Source: Streptomyces sp. RKND-216
GTDB lineage: Bacteria > Actinomycetota > Actinomycetes > Streptomycetales > Streptomycetaceae
DNA length: 64,000 bases
Reading direction: 5' to 3'
Assembly (NCBI RefSeq): GCF_004795255.1
Contig: NZ_SSBQ01000002.1
Coordinates: 5,490,001-5,554,000 of the forward strand
Positions 14,156 to 26,445 of the stretch are shown here, piece by piece (the stretch's first letter is position 1; every line of letters begins with the position of its first letter). Made by a program: the position numbers and the translations under genes. The notes beneath the pieces are model-generated. The model did not search any database and was not told the DNA's origin. It saw only the letters and a list, made by a program, of their open reading frames with translations.

Positions 14156-14431
14156 GTGTCCTCTTCCCTCACCACGCCCGAGGGCATCATCAACCCGCCG
14201 ATCGACGAGCTGCTCGAGGCCACCGACTCGAAGTACAGCCTGGTGATCTACGCCGCCAAGCGCGCACGCCAGATCAACGCGTACTACTCGCAGCTCGGCG
14301 AGGGCCTGCTGGAGTACGTCGGCCCGCTGGTGGACACCCACGTCCACGAGAAGCCGCTCTCCATCTCGCTGCGGGAGATCAACGCGGGCCTCCTCACCTC
14401 CGAAGCCGTGGACGGCCCGGTCACCCCGTAA
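14156..14431 (+). CDS. rpoZ: RNA polymerase omega subunit
   Basis: This 91-residue protein begins [20 protein letters not shown] and contains [20 protein letters not shown], the conserved omega core that clamps the beta-prime C-terminal region. Omega assists RNA polymerase assembly and contributes to (p)ppGpp binding in other bacteria. The GTG start follows GGAAGG at a good distance. It ends at a hairpin (14448-14474). Confidence 0.97.
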   Translation: MSSSLTTPEGIINPPIDELLEATDSKYSLVIYAAKRARQINAYYSQLGEGLLEYVGPLVDTHVHEKPLSISLREINAGLLTSEAVDGPVTP

Positions 14432-14447
14432 GCACGGCACCCAGCAC

Positions 14448-14474
14448 GGGCCCGGCAGCGCGGCTGCCGGGCCC
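14448..14474 (+). terminator. Hairpin after rpoZ
   Basis: A perfect 12-bp stem (14448-14459 with 14463-14474) and 3-nt loop lie between rpoZ and coaBC. It may only partly stop transcription into coaBC. Confidence 0.75.
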
Positions 14475-14548
14475 CTGGTGTGTCATGGAACCCTGACGCC
14501 GGGCGCCCGGAGGCCGGGCCCCGGCCTGAGCACGAGTGGGGAGCAACG

Positions 14549-15763
14549 ATGGACCGGGCCCGTACCGAGGTCGTGCTGGGAGTGAGTGGCGGCATCGCCG
14601 CCTACAAGGCGTGCGAGCTGCTGCGGCGCCTCACCGAGTCCGGGCACGCCGTCACCGTGGTGCCCACCGCCTCCGCGCTGCGCTTCGTCGGCGAACCGAC
14701 CTGGGCGGCGCTGTCCGGCCGCCCCGCCGCCACCGAGGTCTGGGAGACGGTGCACGAGGTGCCGCACGTGCGCATCGGGCAGCGCGCCGACCTCGTCGTC
14801 GTCGCGCCCGCCACCGCGGACCTGCTCGCGAAGGCCGCCCACGGCATGGCGGATGACCTGCTGACCAACACGCTGCTCACCGCCCGCTGCCCCGTCCTCT
14901 TCGTCCCGGCCATGCACACCGAGATGTGGGAGCACCCGGCCACCAGGGAGAACGTCGCCACCCTGCGCCGTCGCGGCTGCGTCGTCCTCGAACCGGGGGT
15001 CGGCCGCCTGACCGGCGCCGACACCGGCCGGGGCCGGCTGCCCGACCCGGACCAGATCTTCCAGGCATGCCGGAACGTCCTGGCCCGCGGCGCCGCGCCC
15101 GCCGACCTGTCCGGACGGCACGTGGTGGTCAGCGCCGGCGGCACCCGCGAGCCGCTGGACCCGGTCCGCTACCTGGGCAACCGCTCCTCCGGCAAGCAGG
15201 GCTACGCCCTCGCCCGCACGGCGGCCGCGCGTGGCGCCCGGGTCACTCTGGTGGCCGCCAACACGGCGCTGCCCGACCCCGCCGGCGTGCGGGTGGTCCC
15301 CGTCGGCACCGCCGTCGAACTGCGGGAACGGGTACTCGAGGCCGCGGGCGACGCCGATGCCGTGGTGATGGCCGCCGCGGTCGCCGACTTCCGGCCCGCC
15401 GCCTACGCCACCGGGAAGATCAAGAAACAGGAGGGCCGGGACCCCGAGCCGGTCGCCCTCGTGCGCAACCCCGACGTGCTCGCCGAAGTGGCCGGCGACC
15501 GGACCCGGCCGGGGCAGGTCGTCGTCGGGTTCGCCGCGGAGACCGACGACGTACTGGCCAACGGGCGCGCCAAGCTCGTCCGCAAGGGCTGCGACCTGCT
15601 GGTCGTCAACGAGGTGGGGGAGCGGCGCACCTTCGGCGCCGAGGAGAACGAGGCGGTGGTGCTCGGCGCCGACGGCAGCGAGACCCCGGTCCCGTACGGC
15701 CCCAAGGAGGCACTCGCCGACACGGTGTGGGACCTGGTGCGGGACCGCTTTCCGCGGTCCTGA
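14549..15763 (+). CDS. coaBC: Bifunctional phosphopantothenoylcysteine decarboxylase / phosphopantothenate-cysteine ligase
   Basis: The 404-residue protein performs two consecutive steps of coenzyme A synthesis. The N-terminal CoaC flavoprotein half (VLGVSGGIAAYKACELLR, then MHTEMWEHPAT) decarboxylates. The C-terminal CoaB half (VVVSAGGTREPLDPVRYLGN, GKIKK) couples cysteine to phosphopantothenate using CTP. The frame is open from 14480, but ATG 14549 has GGGGAGCA upstream and gives the usual N-terminus MDRARTEVVLGVSGG, so I chose it. Confidence 0.95.
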   Translation: MDRARTEVVLGVSGGIAAYKACELLRRLTESGHAVTVVPTASALRFVGEPTWAALSGRPAATEVWETVHEVPHVRIGQRADLVVVAPATADLLAKAAHGMADDLLTNTLLTARCPVLFVPAMHTEMWEHPATRENVATLRRRGCVVLEPGVGRLTGADTGRGRLPDPDQIFQACRNVLARGAAPADLSGRHVVVSAGGTREPLDPVRYLGNRSSGKQGYALARTAAARGARVTLVAANTALPDPAGVRVVPVGTAVELRERVLEAAGDADAVVMAAAVADFRPAAYATGKIKKQEGRDPEPVALVRNPDVLAEVAGDRTRPGQVVVGFAAETDDVLANGRAKLVRKGCDLLVVNEVGERRTFGAEENEAVVLGADGSETPVPYGPKEALADTVWDLVRDRFPRS

Positions 15764-15802
15764 GGTTTTCCCTGAATCATGTCGCAGTTCGAGACACCGC
15801 GA

Positions 15803-15829
15803 TTGGATTCGGGCCGGCATGGATAAACT
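15803..15829 (+). promoter_or_regulatory. Possible metK promoter
   Basis: TTGGAT (15803-15808) and TAAACT (15824-15829) with a short 15-nt spacer lie about 80 nt before metK. The leader between them and the start shows no SAM riboswitch core that I can recognise. Confidence 0.4.
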
Positions 15830-15910
15830 GGCCACGGATCGTCATCGGGCGCAGCCCCCGACGCATCCGGCCATGTTCAGCCAGCAGCCGCTGCAACCCC
15901 AGGGAGCGAT

Positions 15911-17119
15911 GTGTCCCGCCGCCTGTTCACCTCGGAGTCCGTGACCGAGGGTCACCCCGACAAGATCGCCGACCAGATCAGCGACACCATTCTCGACGCC
16001 CTGCTCAAGGACGACCCGACCTCGCGCGTCGCCGTCGAGACGCTTATCACCACGGGCCTGGTGCACGTGGCCGGCGAGGTCACCACCAAGGCCTACGCGC
16101 CCATCGCCTCGTTGGTGCGCGGCAAGGTCCTGGAGATCGGTTACGACTCCTCGAAGAAGGGCTTCGACGGTGCGTCCTGCGGCGTGTCGGAGTCCATCGG
16201 AGCGCAGTCCCCGGACATCGCCCAGGGCGTCGACACCGCGTACGAGAAGCGCGTCGAAGGCGACGAGGACGAACTCGACAAGCAGGGCGCCGGCGACCAG
16301 GGCCTGATGTTCGGCTACGCCTGCGACGAGACGCCCGAGCTGATGCCGCTGCCCATCACCCTGGCGCACCGCCTCTCCCAGCGGCTCTCGGCCGTCCGGA
16401 AGAACGGCACCATCCCCTACCTGCGCCCCGACGGCAAGACGCAGGTCACCATCGAGTACGACGGTGACAAGGCGATCCGCCTGGACACCGTCGTGGTGTC
16501 CTCGCAGCACGCGGCGGACATCGACCTCGACTCCCTCCTCGCCCCCGACATCCGCGAGTTCGTGGTGGAGCCGGAGCTGAAGCAGCTCGTCGAGGACGGC
16601 ATCAAGATCGAGACCGAGGGCTACCGGCTGCTGGTGAACCCCACCGGCCGCTTCGAGATCGGCGGCCCGATGGGCGACGCCGGGCTCACCGGCCGCAAGA
16701 TCATCATCGACACCTACGGCGGCATGGCCCGCCACGGCGGCGGCGCCTTCTCCGGCAAGGACCCGTCCAAGGTCGACCGCTCCGCCGCCTACGCGATGCG
16801 CTGGGTCGCCAAGAACGTCGTCGCCGCGGGCCTCGCCACCCGCTGCGAGGTGCAGGTGGCGTACGCCATCGGCAAGGCCGAACCGGTCGGCCTCTTCGTG
16901 GAGACCTTCGGCACCGCCAAGGTCGAGGTGGAGAAGATCGAGCAGGCCATCTCGGACGTCTTCGACCTCCGCCCGGCCGCGATCATCCGCGACCTGGACC
17001 TGCTGCGCCCGATCTACGCCCAGACCGCCGCCTACGGGCACTTCGGCCGCGAGCTGCCGGACTTCACCTGGGAGCGCACCGACCGCGTCGACGCACTCCG
17101 CCAGGCCGTCGGCCTGTAA
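15911..17119 (+). CDS. metK: S-adenosylmethionine synthetase
   Basis: The 402-residue enzyme makes SAM from methionine and ATP. Signatures are [20 protein letters not shown] at the N-terminus, [12 protein letters not shown] (ATP-binding) and the P-loop-like [16 protein letters not shown]. The length is normal. The GTG at 15911 follows AGGGAGCGAT. It ends before a strong hairpin, so it is probably a single-gene unit. SAM supply affects antibiotic production in Streptomyces. Confidence 0.98.
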   Translation: MSRRLFTSESVTEGHPDKIADQISDTILDALLKDDPTSRVAVETLITTGLVHVAGEVTTKAYAPIASLVRGKVLEIGYDSSKKGFDGASCGVSESIGAQSPDIAQGVDTAYEKRVEGDEDELDKQGAGDQGLMFGYACDETPELMPLPITLAHRLSQRLSAVRKNGTIPYLRPDGKTQVTIEYDGDKAIRLDTVVVSSQHAADIDLDSLLAPDIREFVVEPELKQLVEDGIKIETEGYRLLVNPTGRFEIGGPMGDAGLTGRKIIIDTYGGMARHGGGAFSGKDPSKVDRSAAYAMRWVAKNVVAAGLATRCEVQVAYAIGKAEPVGLFVETFGTAKVEVEKIEQAISDVFDLRPAAIIRDLDLLRPIYAQTAAYGHFGRELPDFTWERTDRVDALRQAVGL

Positions 17120-17141
17120 CCGGCCCGCTGCCGCCCGCTCA

Positions 17142-17184
17142 CGCCGGGGCCCGGACGTCCGCCACGGACATCCGGGCCCCGGCG
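17142..17184 (+). terminator. Terminator after metK
   Basis: A 20-bp stem with one mismatch (17142-17161 with 17165-17184) and 3-nt loop follows the metK stop by about 20 nt. Confidence 0.85.
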
Positions 17185-17281
17185 CGTGCGGGGGGGAGAC
17201 GCCCGGACCGTGCCCCGCGCTGTTCCCTCGGTCCGGCAGCCGTGACGTCCGATGTCCGAGCCGTCTGGTAGCAAGGAAGCC

Positions 17282-19420
17282 GTGAGCAGCGACGACGACA
17301 CAGACGACTCCGCGGCGCGGCCGCCGGAGCAGCTCGCCCTGCTCCGCGACACCGTCCGACGCAGCCGGGAACCCCGCGCCCGGCCGCGCACCTGGCGCGG
17401 CGCCGCGCTGGCGCCCGAGCGTCCCGTCGCCCGCGTCCTCGTCGACAAGGGACTGGTCCACCTCGACCGCTACTTCGACTACGCGGTCCCGGCCGCGATG
17501 GACGACGAGGCCGCCCCCGGCGTCCGCGTCCGGGTCCGCTTCGGAGCGGGGGAGAAGCAGGGCCGGCGCGAGGGCGGCCGCCTCACCGGCGGCTTCATCG
17601 TCGACCGGGTCGAGGAGAGCGACTACCCCGGCACCCTGGCCCCCCTCGCGCAGGTGCTGTCGCCCGAGCCCGTGCTCACTCCCGGCCTGCTCGCCTTGTG
17701 CCGGACCGTCGCCGACCGGTACGCCGGCTCGCTCGCCGACGTGGTGCAACTCGCCGTTCCGCCCCGGATGGCCCGCGCCGAGAAGGCCGCGTCACCGCCT
17801 CCCCAGCCCCCTCCGCCCGCGCCGCGGCCGGAGGGCTGGGAGCGCTACCCCCGAGGGTCCGGCTTCCTCGACGCCCTCGCCCGGGGTGCGGCACCCCGCG
17901 CGGTGTGGACCGCGCTGCCCGGCCCCGGCTGGCCGGACGAACTGGCCCGAGCCGTCGCTGCCACGCTGTCCGGCGGCCGGGGAGCCCTCGCGGTCCTGCC
18001 CGACGGCCGCAGCGCCGCCCGCGCGGACGAGGCGCTCACCGCGCTGCTCGGCCCCGGCCACCACGTCATGCTCACCGCCGACGCCGGTCCGGAGGCCCGC
18101 TACCGCCGCTGGCTCGCCGTCTCCCGCGGCTCCGTGCGCGCCGTCGTGGGCACCCGCGCCGCGATGTTCGCCCCCGTCCGGGACCTCGGCCTGGCCGCCC
18201 TCTGGGACGACGCCGACCCGGCCCACAGCGACGACCACGCACCCCAGCCGCACGCCCGCGAGGTACTGCTGCTGCGCGCGGCCCACGAGCAGGCCGGCTT
18301 CCTGCTCGGCGCCCACGGCTGCACCGTCGAGGCCGCCCAGCTCGTCGACAGCGGCTGGGCCCGGCCGCTGACCGCCGACCGCGCCACGGTCCGCGCCGCC
18401 GCCCCCGCCGTCCGCACCGTCGGCGACGGCGACGAGGCCCGCGACCCCGCCGCCCGCGCCGCCCGGCTGCCCAGCATCGCCTGGCGGACCGTGCGCGACG
18501 CGCTGGAGGAGGGCCCCGTCCTGGTCCAGGTGCCCCGTCGCGGCTACGTCCCACGGCTGTCCTGCGTCCGCTGCCGTACCCCGGCACGCTGCACCCGCTG
18601 CCACGGACCGCTGGAAGCCACCGGAGCGGAGGAGACGCTGCGCTGCGCCTGGTGCGCAGCCGAGGCCCCCGGCTGGGCCTGCCCGGAGTGCGGAGGCACC
18701 CGGCTGCGCGGGTCGGTCTTCGGGACGCGCCGCACGGCGGAGGAACTGGGCAGGGCGTTCCCCGCCGTGCCCGTCCGGACCTCCGGCCGCGACCACATCC
18801 TGGACTCCGTCCCGGACCGGCCGGCCCTCGTCGTCTCCACGCCCGGCGCCGAACCGCCCGCCACGGGTGCTGGCTACGCGGCGGCGCTGCTGCTCGACGG
18901 CTGGGCCCTGCTGGGCCGGCCCGACCTGCGGGCCGACGAGGAGGCGCTGCGCCGCTGGCTGTCGGCGGCGGCGCTGGTCCGTCCGGGGGGCGAGGGCGGC
19001 AGCGTCCTGGTCGTCGCCGAGCCGACGCTGCGCCCGGTGCAGGCACTGCTGCGCTGGGACCCCGCTGGCCACGCGGTCCGCGAACTCGCCGAACGCGCCG
19101 AACTCGGCTTCCCCCCGGTCTCCCGGATGGCGGCGGTCAGCGGCCCCGCCGACGGCGTCGCCGCGTTCCTCGCCCAGGCCGGGCTGCCGGAACGAGCCGA
19201 GGTACTGGGGCCGGTGCCGCTGCCGGTCGTCCCGGCCGGCCGGCCCCGCCGTACCGGAGAGCCCCCGCCCGGCGAACAGTGGGAGCGGGCGCTGATCCGG
19301 GTCCCGCCCGGCGACGGCGCGGCGCTGGCGGCCGCGCTGAAGCAGACCCAGGCGCTGCGGCTGGCCCGGCGCGAAGGGCCGGCCGTGCGGCTCCGCATCG
19401 ACCCGCCCGACATCGGCTGA
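17282..19420 (+). CDS. priA: Primosomal protein N' (PriA), ATPase-less actinobacterial form
   Basis: The protein (712 residues from this start) has the PriA N-terminal DNA-binding domain (VARVLVDKGLVHLDRYFDYAVP) and the zinc-binding cysteine cluster CVRC, CTRC, CAWC, CPEC near residues 425-475. The helicase core lacks a Walker A lysine: the expected GxTGSGKT region reads LPGPGWPDELA. The DEAH box region reads LWDDADPAHSD. It may help reload replisomes at stalled forks without unwinding. I chose GTG 17282 because AAGGAAG precedes it; ATG 17252 is in frame but has no ribosome site. Confidence 0.92.
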   Translation: MSSDDDTDDSAARPPEQLALLRDTVRRSREPRARPRTWRGAALAPERPVARVLVDKGLVHLDRYFDYAVPAAMDDEAAPGVRVRVRFGAGEKQGRREGGRLTGGFIVDRVEESDYPGTLAPLAQVLSPEPVLTPGLLALCRTVADRYAGSLADVVQLAVPPRMARAEKAASPPPQPPPPAPRPEGWERYPRGSGFLDALARGAAPRAVWTALPGPGWPDELARAVAATLSGGRGALAVLPDGRSAARADEALTALLGPGHHVMLTADAGPEARYRRWLAVSRGSVRAVVGTRAAMFAPVRDLGLAALWDDADPAHSDDHAPQPHAREVLLLRAAHEQAGFLLGAHGCTVEAAQLVDSGWARPLTADRATVRAAAPAVRTVGDGDEARDPAARAARLPSIAWRTVRDALEEGPVLVQVPRRGYVPRLSCVRCRTPARCTRCHGPLEATGAEETLRCAWCAAEAPGWACPECGGTRLRGSVFGTRRTAEELGRAFPAVPVRTSGRDHILDSVPDRPALVVSTPGAEPPATGAGYAAALLLDGWALLGRPDLRADEEALRRWLSAAALVRPGGEGGSVLVVAEPTLRPVQALLRWDPAGHAVRELAERAELGFPPVSRMAAVSGPADGVAAFLAQAGLPERAEVLGPVPLPVVPAGRPRRTGEPPPGEQWERALIRVPPGDGAALAAALKQTQALRLARREGPAVRLRIDPPDIG

Positions 19421-19501
19421 CGGCCGCCCGTCGACCGGTTCCGGATCCTTCCCCGCCGGGCAAGGCCGAAGCCGCACCGCGGCACGCCCCGGGCACACGG
19501 C

Positions 19502-19545
19502 CGCCCGGCGCCCCGGCCGGGGGAGGGCCGGAGGCGCCGGGCGGT
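19502..19545. terminator. Hairpin between convergent priA and the HTH gene
   Basis: Arms 19502-19513 and 19534-19545 form a perfect 12-bp stem, and the loop itself contains a smaller CCGGCC/GGCCGG pairing. It is positioned to end both transcripts. Confidence 0.7.
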
Positions 19546-19563
19546 GTGACGGCTGCGGAGGGT

Positions 19564-20241
<678 letters not shown>

Positions 20242-20361
20242 TCAGTCACGCCCCGGGGGCGTACAAGCGCCCGTACGAGTCGCACCGCGCGCCCCCGCCC
20301 GGGGTCAGCCCCGTAGACTCGTCGGCGCCGTACCACCGCTGCGAGAGGTCACCACCCACCG

Positions 20362-21294
20362 ATGAGGCTCGTCTTCGCCGGAACACCCGAGGTCGCCGTA
20401 CCCGCCCTGGACGCCCTGCTCGCGTCCGACCGGCACGAGGTCGTCGCCGTCGTCACCCGCCCGGACGCGCCCGCAGGCCGCGGCCGGCACATGGTGGCCA
20501 GCCCCGTCGCGCAGCGCGCCCGCGAGGCGGAGATCGAGGTGCTCCGCCCGGAGCGGCCCCGCGACCCCGCCTTCCTCGCACGTCTCGCCGAGATCGCGCC
20601 CGACTGCTGCCCCGTCGTCGCCTACGGCGCCCTGCTGCCCCGCGCCGCCCTGGACATCCCCCGGCACGGCTGGGTCAACCTGCACTTCTCGCTGCTGCCC
20701 GCGTGGCGCGGCGCCGCCCCCGTGCAGCACGCGGTGCTCGCCGGCGACGACATGACCGGCGCGTCCACGTTCCTCATCGAGGAGACCCTCGACTCCGGGC
20801 CGGTCTACGGCGTGCTCACCGAACGCCTCCGCCCCACCGACACCAGTGGCGACCTCCTCACCCGGCTCGCCTTCGCCGGGGCAGGCCTGCTCGCCGCCAC
20901 CATGGACGGCATCGAGGACGGCACCCTGGAAGCCGCTCCGCAGCCGGCGGACGGCGTCAGCTTCGCCCCGAAGATCACTGTGGAGGACGCCCGCATCGAC
21001 TGGACGGCGCCCGCGCTGCGCGTGGACCGCGTGGTCCGCGGCTGCGCCCCCGCCCCCGGCGCCTGGACGACCTTCCGCGGCGAACGACTGAAGGTGCGCA
21101 CCGCGGAACTCGCCCCCGAGCACACGGAGGCGGCGCCCGGCGAACTCGTCGCGGGCAAGAAGGCCGTCCACGCCGGCACCGGGTCGCACGCGGTGCGGCT
21201 GCTGTGGGTGCAGCCGCAGGGCAAGAAGCCGATGCAGGCCGCGGACTGGGCTCGCGGCGTGCGCATCCAGCCCGGCGAGACGCTCGGCGTCTGA
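20362..21294 (+). CDS. fmt: Methionyl-tRNA formyltransferase
   Basis: The 310-residue enzyme formylates initiator Met-tRNA. The N-terminal formyltransferase domain starts [20 protein letters not shown], and the catalytic loop is [21 protein letters not shown]. The C-terminal tRNA-binding barrel spans about residues 205-310. A TAGACT hexamer at 20315-20320 could be its -10. It is followed after 61 nt by rsmB. No def (peptide deformylase) gene appears beside it in this window. Confidence 0.97.
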   Translation: MRLVFAGTPEVAVPALDALLASDRHEVVAVVTRPDAPAGRGRHMVASPVAQRAREAEIEVLRPERPRDPAFLARLAEIAPDCCPVVAYGALLPRAALDIPRHGWVNLHFSLLPAWRGAAPVQHAVLAGDDMTGASTFLIEETLDSGPVYGVLTERLRPTDTSGDLLTRLAFAGAGLLAATMDGIEDGTLEAAPQPADGVSFAPKITVEDARIDWTAPALRVDRVVRGCAPAPGAWTTFRGERLKVRTAELAPEHTEAAPGELVAGKKAVHAGTGSHAVRLLWVQPQGKKPMQAADWARGVRIQPGETLGV

Positions 21295-21355
21295 CACGCC
21301 GCGGCTACCCTGGACGCACCGCCCCACCACACCGCACCCGGAGCACCTTCCCACC

Positions 21356-22771
21356 GTGAGCAACAGGCCGCGCCGCCCCGCCAAGCCGTACCGCCGACCC
21401 CGCAGGGACCCCGTCCGCATCCTCGCCTTCGAGGCCCTGCGTGCCGTCGACGAACGCGACGCCTACGCCAACCTCGTGCTCCCCCCACTGCTCCGCAAGG
21501 CCCGCACCGCGGGCGACCTCGACGCCCGCGACGCGGCGCTGGCCACCGAACTAGTCTACGGCACGCTCCGCCACCAGGGCACCTACGACGCGATCATCGC
21601 CGAATGCGTCGACCGGCCGCTGCGCGACGTCGACCCGCCCGTCCTGGACGTGCTCTCGCTCGGCGCCCACCAGCTCCTCGGCACCCGCATCCCCACCCAC
21701 GCCGCCGTCAGCGCCACCGTCGAACTCGCCCGTGTCGTCCTCGGCGACGGCCGCGCCAAGTTCGTGAACGCCGTGCTGCGCCGCATCGCCGCCGACGACC
21801 TGGACGGCTGGCTGGACCGCGTCGCCCCGCCGTACGACGACGACGCCGAGGAACACCTCGGCATCCGCCATTCCCACCCCCGGTGGGTCGTGTCCGCGCT
21901 GTGGGACGCCCTCGGCGGCGGCCGCAGGGGGATGGAGGAACTCCTCGCCGCCGACAACGACCGCCCCGAGGTCACCCTCGTCGCCCGCCCCGGCCGCACC
22001 ACCCCCGGCGAACTGCTGGCCACCGTCCCCGACGCGGCCCCCGGCCGCTGGTCGCCCTACGCGGTCCGGCTCAGCGAGGGCGGCGACCCCGGCACCCTGG
22101 AGACCGTGCAGGACGGCCGCGCCGGAGTCCAGGACGAGGGCAGCCAGCTGGTCGCCCTCGCCCTGGCCGCCGCCCCCCTCGACGACGGCCCGGACGCCTC
22201 CTGGCTGGACGCCTGCGCGGGCCCCGGAGGCAAGGCCGCGCTGCTCGCCGCGCTCGCGGCCCGGCGCGGAGCCACCCTGACAGCCGGCGAACGGCAGCAT
22301 CACCGCGCGCGCCTGGTCGCCCGCGCGCTGCGCGGCAACCCGGGCCCCTACCAGGTCCTCACCGCCGACGGCACCCGCCCGCCCTGGCGGGACGGCGCCT
22401 TCGACCGGGTCCTGGTCGACGTGCCCTGCACCGGCCTGGGAGCGCTGCGCCGCCGCCCCGAGGCACGCTGGCGCCGCCGCCCCGAGGACCTGGCGGGCTT
22501 CGCACCCCTCCAGCGCGGCCTGCTGGAGCAGGCGCTGAAGGCCACCCGCCCGGGCGGGGTCGTCGGCTACGTCACCTGCTCCCCGCACCCTGCGGAGACC
22601 CGTGCCGTCGTCGACGACGTCCTCAAGCACACCGGGGGCGCCGAACTTCTCGACGCCCGCCCGCTGCTGCCCGACATGCCGGGCCTCGGCGACGGCCCCG
22701 ACGTGCAGTTGTGGCCGCACCTGCACCACACCGACGCCATGTACCTGGCGCTGCTGCGCCGCACCGGCTGA
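21356..22771 (+). CDS. rsmB: 16S rRNA (cytosine-967-C5) methyltransferase RsmB (Sun)
   Basis: This 471-residue protein has an N-terminal NusB-like domain (about residues 20-150: [20 protein letters not shown]) and a C-terminal Rossmann methyltransferase. SAM motif I is [16 protein letters not shown]. The two catalytic cysteines lie in [18 protein letters not shown] and [10 protein letters not shown]. It starts at GTG 21356 and follows fmt, the order seen in many bacteria. Confidence 0.96.
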   Translation: MSNRPRRPAKPYRRPRRDPVRILAFEALRAVDERDAYANLVLPPLLRKARTAGDLDARDAALATELVYGTLRHQGTYDAIIAECVDRPLRDVDPPVLDVLSLGAHQLLGTRIPTHAAVSATVELARVVLGDGRAKFVNAVLRRIAADDLDGWLDRVAPPYDDDAEEHLGIRHSHPRWVVSALWDALGGGRRGMEELLAADNDRPEVTLVARPGRTTPGELLATVPDAAPGRWSPYAVRLSEGGDPGTLETVQDGRAGVQDEGSQLVALALAAAPLDDGPDASWLDACAGPGGKAALLAALAARRGATLTAGERQHHRARLVARALRGNPGPYQVLTADGTRPPWRDGAFDRVLVDVPCTGLGALRRRPEARWRRRPEDLAGFAPLQRGLLEQALKATRPGGVVGYVTCSPHPAETRAVVDDVLKHTGGAELLDARPLLPDMPGLGDGPDVQLWPHLHHTDAMYLALLRRTG

Positions 22772-22819
22772 CCCGCGACCCGGCCGACCCGCGACCCCGG
22801 CGGACCGGCGACCCGGCGG
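22770..22819 (+). repeat. Three imperfect 16-17 nt tandem repeats between rsmB and rpe
   Basis: Units 22770-22785, 22786-22802 and 22803-22819 share the pattern GACCCGCGACCCGGC. The first unit overlaps the rsmB stop codon. They may be slippage products in a GC-rich spacer. Confidence 0.6.
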
Positions 22820-22872
22820 GCCGCGCGCCGACCCGCCCGCGAACCGGCCCCCGGGACCGGGATACTGGAGGC

Positions 22873-23547
22873 ATGGCACAGATCAACCCGAGCATCCTGT
22901 CGGCCGACTTCGCCCGCCTCGCCGACGAGGCGAGGGCGGTCGAGGGCGCGGACTGGCTGCACGTCGACGTGATGGACAACCACTTCGTCCCCAACCTCAC
23001 GCTCGGCGTGCCCGTGGTGGAGTCGCTGCGGAAGGCGACGGACACCCCGCTGGACTGCCACCTGATGATCGAGGACCCAGACCGCTGGGCGCCGCAGTAC
23101 GTGGAGGCCGGCGCGGGATCGGTCACCTTCCACGCGGAGGCCGCCGCCGCCCCGGTGCGGCTCGCCCGCCAGATCCGCGCGCAGGGCGCCCGCGCGGCGA
23201 TGGCGCTCAGGCCGGCCACCCCCGTCGAGCCGTACGAGGACCTGCTTCCCGAACTGGACATGCTGCTGGTCATGACCGTCGAGCCCGGCTTCGGCGGACA
23301 GGCGTTCCTCGACATCATGCTGCCCAAGATCCGCCGCACCCGGCGGCTGATCGAGCGGCACGGGCTGCAGATGTGGCTCCAGGTTGACGGCGGCGTGTCC
23401 GCCGAGACGATCGAGCGTTGCGCCGAGGCCGGAGCCGACGTCTTCGTCGCCGGCTCGGCCGTCTACGGCGCCGACGACCCGGCCGCGGCCGTCCGGTCAC
23501 TCCGCGCGCAGGCGGAGGAGACCGCGTCCCGCACATGCGCCCACTGA
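22873..23547 (+). CDS. rpe: Ribulose-phosphate 3-epimerase
   Basis: The 224-residue TIM barrel interconverts ribulose 5-phosphate and xylulose 5-phosphate. It begins [19 protein letters not shown]. Motifs [16 protein letters not shown] and [15 protein letters not shown] hold the metal and acid/base residues, and [11 protein letters not shown] binds phosphate. The GGAGG sequence is only 1 nt from the ATG, an unusually short spacing. Confidence 0.97.
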   Translation: MAQINPSILSADFARLADEARAVEGADWLHVDVMDNHFVPNLTLGVPVVESLRKATDTPLDCHLMIEDPDRWAPQYVEAGAGSVTFHAEAAAAPVRLARQIRAQGARAAMALRPATPVEPYEDLLPELDMLLVMTVEPGFGGQAFLDIMLPKIRRTRRLIERHGLQMWLQVDGGVSAETIERCAEAGADVFVAGSAVYGADDPAAAVRSLRAQAEETASRTCAH

Positions 23548-23699
23548 CGCTTCGGCACGCAAGCCCTCCCGCGGGGATGTGGTGCATGTACCGCACACCC
23601 GTGATCAACGAGCCCGCAGGGCCCTACACGGCGCCGCATCTGCGAGGATGAACACGCGGCGCGAACGCGCAGGTACGGCAGAACAGTGAGGTGAGTGCG

Positions 23700-24731
23700 G
23701 TGTCGACGGGTCGGGCCACAAGAATGGGACCCGCCGAGCTCATGCAGGCGGCGGCCATCGCACGCCGCTTCTACCTGGAGGGGAAGTCCAAGATCCAGAT
23801 CGCCGACGAGTTCGGCGTCAGCCGCTTCAAGGTGGCGCGCGTTCTGGAGACGGCACTGGAGCGCGACCTGGTACGCATCGAGATTCGTGTCCCGGCCGAG
23901 CTGGACGCCCAGCGCTCGGACGCGTTGCGGGCCCGCTACGGGCTGCGTCACGCTGTCGTCGTCGAGTCGCCCACCGAGGGGGCCGACACCGCCGCGGAAG
24001 AGGCCGGTGCCGACCCCGAGAACCTCGGCGAGGTCGCCGCCGACCTGCTCGGCGAACTGGTCACCGACGGTGACGTGCTCGGCCTGGCGTGGGGCCGGTC
24101 CACCATCCACATGGCGGCCGCCCTCCGGCAGCTGCCACCGTGCACCGTCGTCCAGCTCACCGGGGTCTACGACGCGGGGACGGCCGACCGGGGCTCGGTC
24201 GAGGCGGTACGGCGGGCTGCCGAGGTCGCCGGGGGAGAGGCGCATCCCCTCTACGCGCCCATGCTGCTGCCCGACTCCGCGACCGCCGCCGCGCTGCGCA
24301 GCCAGACCGGCATCTCCCGCGCGTTCGAGTACTTCGACAAGGTGACCGTTGCCGCCGTCTCCATCGGCTCGTGGGAGCCGGGCGTCTCCACCGTGCACGA
24401 CATGCTCAGCGACTCCGAGCGCGCCCACTACTCCTCCCTCGGCGTCGCCGCCGAGATGTCCGCGCACCTCTTCGACGCCCAGGGCCGCCGCATCGGACGC
24501 GACCTGGGGGAGCGGTGCATCACCGTGGAGGCCGACCGGCTGCGGCGCATCCCTGAGGTCGTCGCCATCGCGGGAGGCCAGCGCAAGGCCGACGCCATCG
24601 GCGCGGTGCTGCGCTCCGGCCTGGTCACCAGTCTCGTCACCGACACCGCGGCCGCCGACCATCTGCTCCAGGACGGCGCCCCGCTGCCGCCCCGCCCTGC
24701 CCTGGACCGGGCCGACCCCGATGGGCTCTGA
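23700..24731 (+). CDS. SorC/DeoR-type sugar-binding transcriptional regulator
   Basis: The 343-residue protein has an N-terminal winged HTH (ARRFYLEGKSKIQIADEFGV, then SRFKVARVLETA) and a SorC-type effector domain related to sugar-phosphate-binding proteins (LGLAWGRSTIHMAAALRQ). Such proteins sense sugar phosphates. It lies just after rpe, which suggests a pentose-phosphate signal, but the target is unknown. GTG 23700 has GAGGTGA 4-5 nt upstream; GTG 23691 is also in frame without a good site. A Streptomyces orthologue occupies the same place. Confidence 0.9.
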   Translation: MSTGRATRMGPAELMQAAAIARRFYLEGKSKIQIADEFGVSRFKVARVLETALERDLVRIEIRVPAELDAQRSDALRARYGLRHAVVVESPTEGADTAAEEAGADPENLGEVAADLLGELVTDGDVLGLAWGRSTIHMAAALRQLPPCTVVQLTGVYDAGTADRGSVEAVRRAAEVAGGEAHPLYAPMLLPDSATAAALRSQTGISRAFEYFDKVTVAAVSIGSWEPGVSTVHDMLSDSERAHYSSLGVAAEMSAHLFDAQGRRIGRDLGERCITVEADRLRRIPEVVAIAGGQRKADAIGAVLRSGLVTSLVTDTAAADHLLQDGAPLPPRPALDRADPDGL

Positions 24732-24784
24732 ACGGGCCCCGTGAACGGCTCCCGCGCAGGGCTCCCGCGCACCCCCCCGCGCCG

Positions 24785-24804
24785 GCTCGTACGATCGCAC
24801 GAGC
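24785..24804. promoter_or_regulatory. Inverted repeat GCTCGT-N8-ACGAGC upstream of guaB1
   Basis: Perfect 6-bp arms flank ACGATCGC in the 139-nt gap between the SorC regulator and guaB1. It could be an operator or a weak hairpin. Confidence 0.35.
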
Positions 24805-24852
24805 GGCCGCGCTGCGCCCTGGGGTTTTCTCCGCGCCCCCTCCGCCCCCTGA

Positions 24853-26307
<1,455 letters not shown>

Positions 26308-26445
26308 CCCGTGGCCGTCGCGGGCGCACCCTGCGGCGGCCCGGTCGCGGCCGGCACCCGCGCACAGATCACGGAGCCGCGGCGAGAACATTCGGATCCG
26401 TGCGAATCCCTTCTCCCGCTCCCCTCTCCTTGCTGGAATGCGGGC

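Noticed and set aside
15830..15910. SAM riboswitch in the metK leader
   Set aside because: The leader has no recognisable SAM-I, SAM-II or SAM-IV core, and the small reading frame is a weak alternative.
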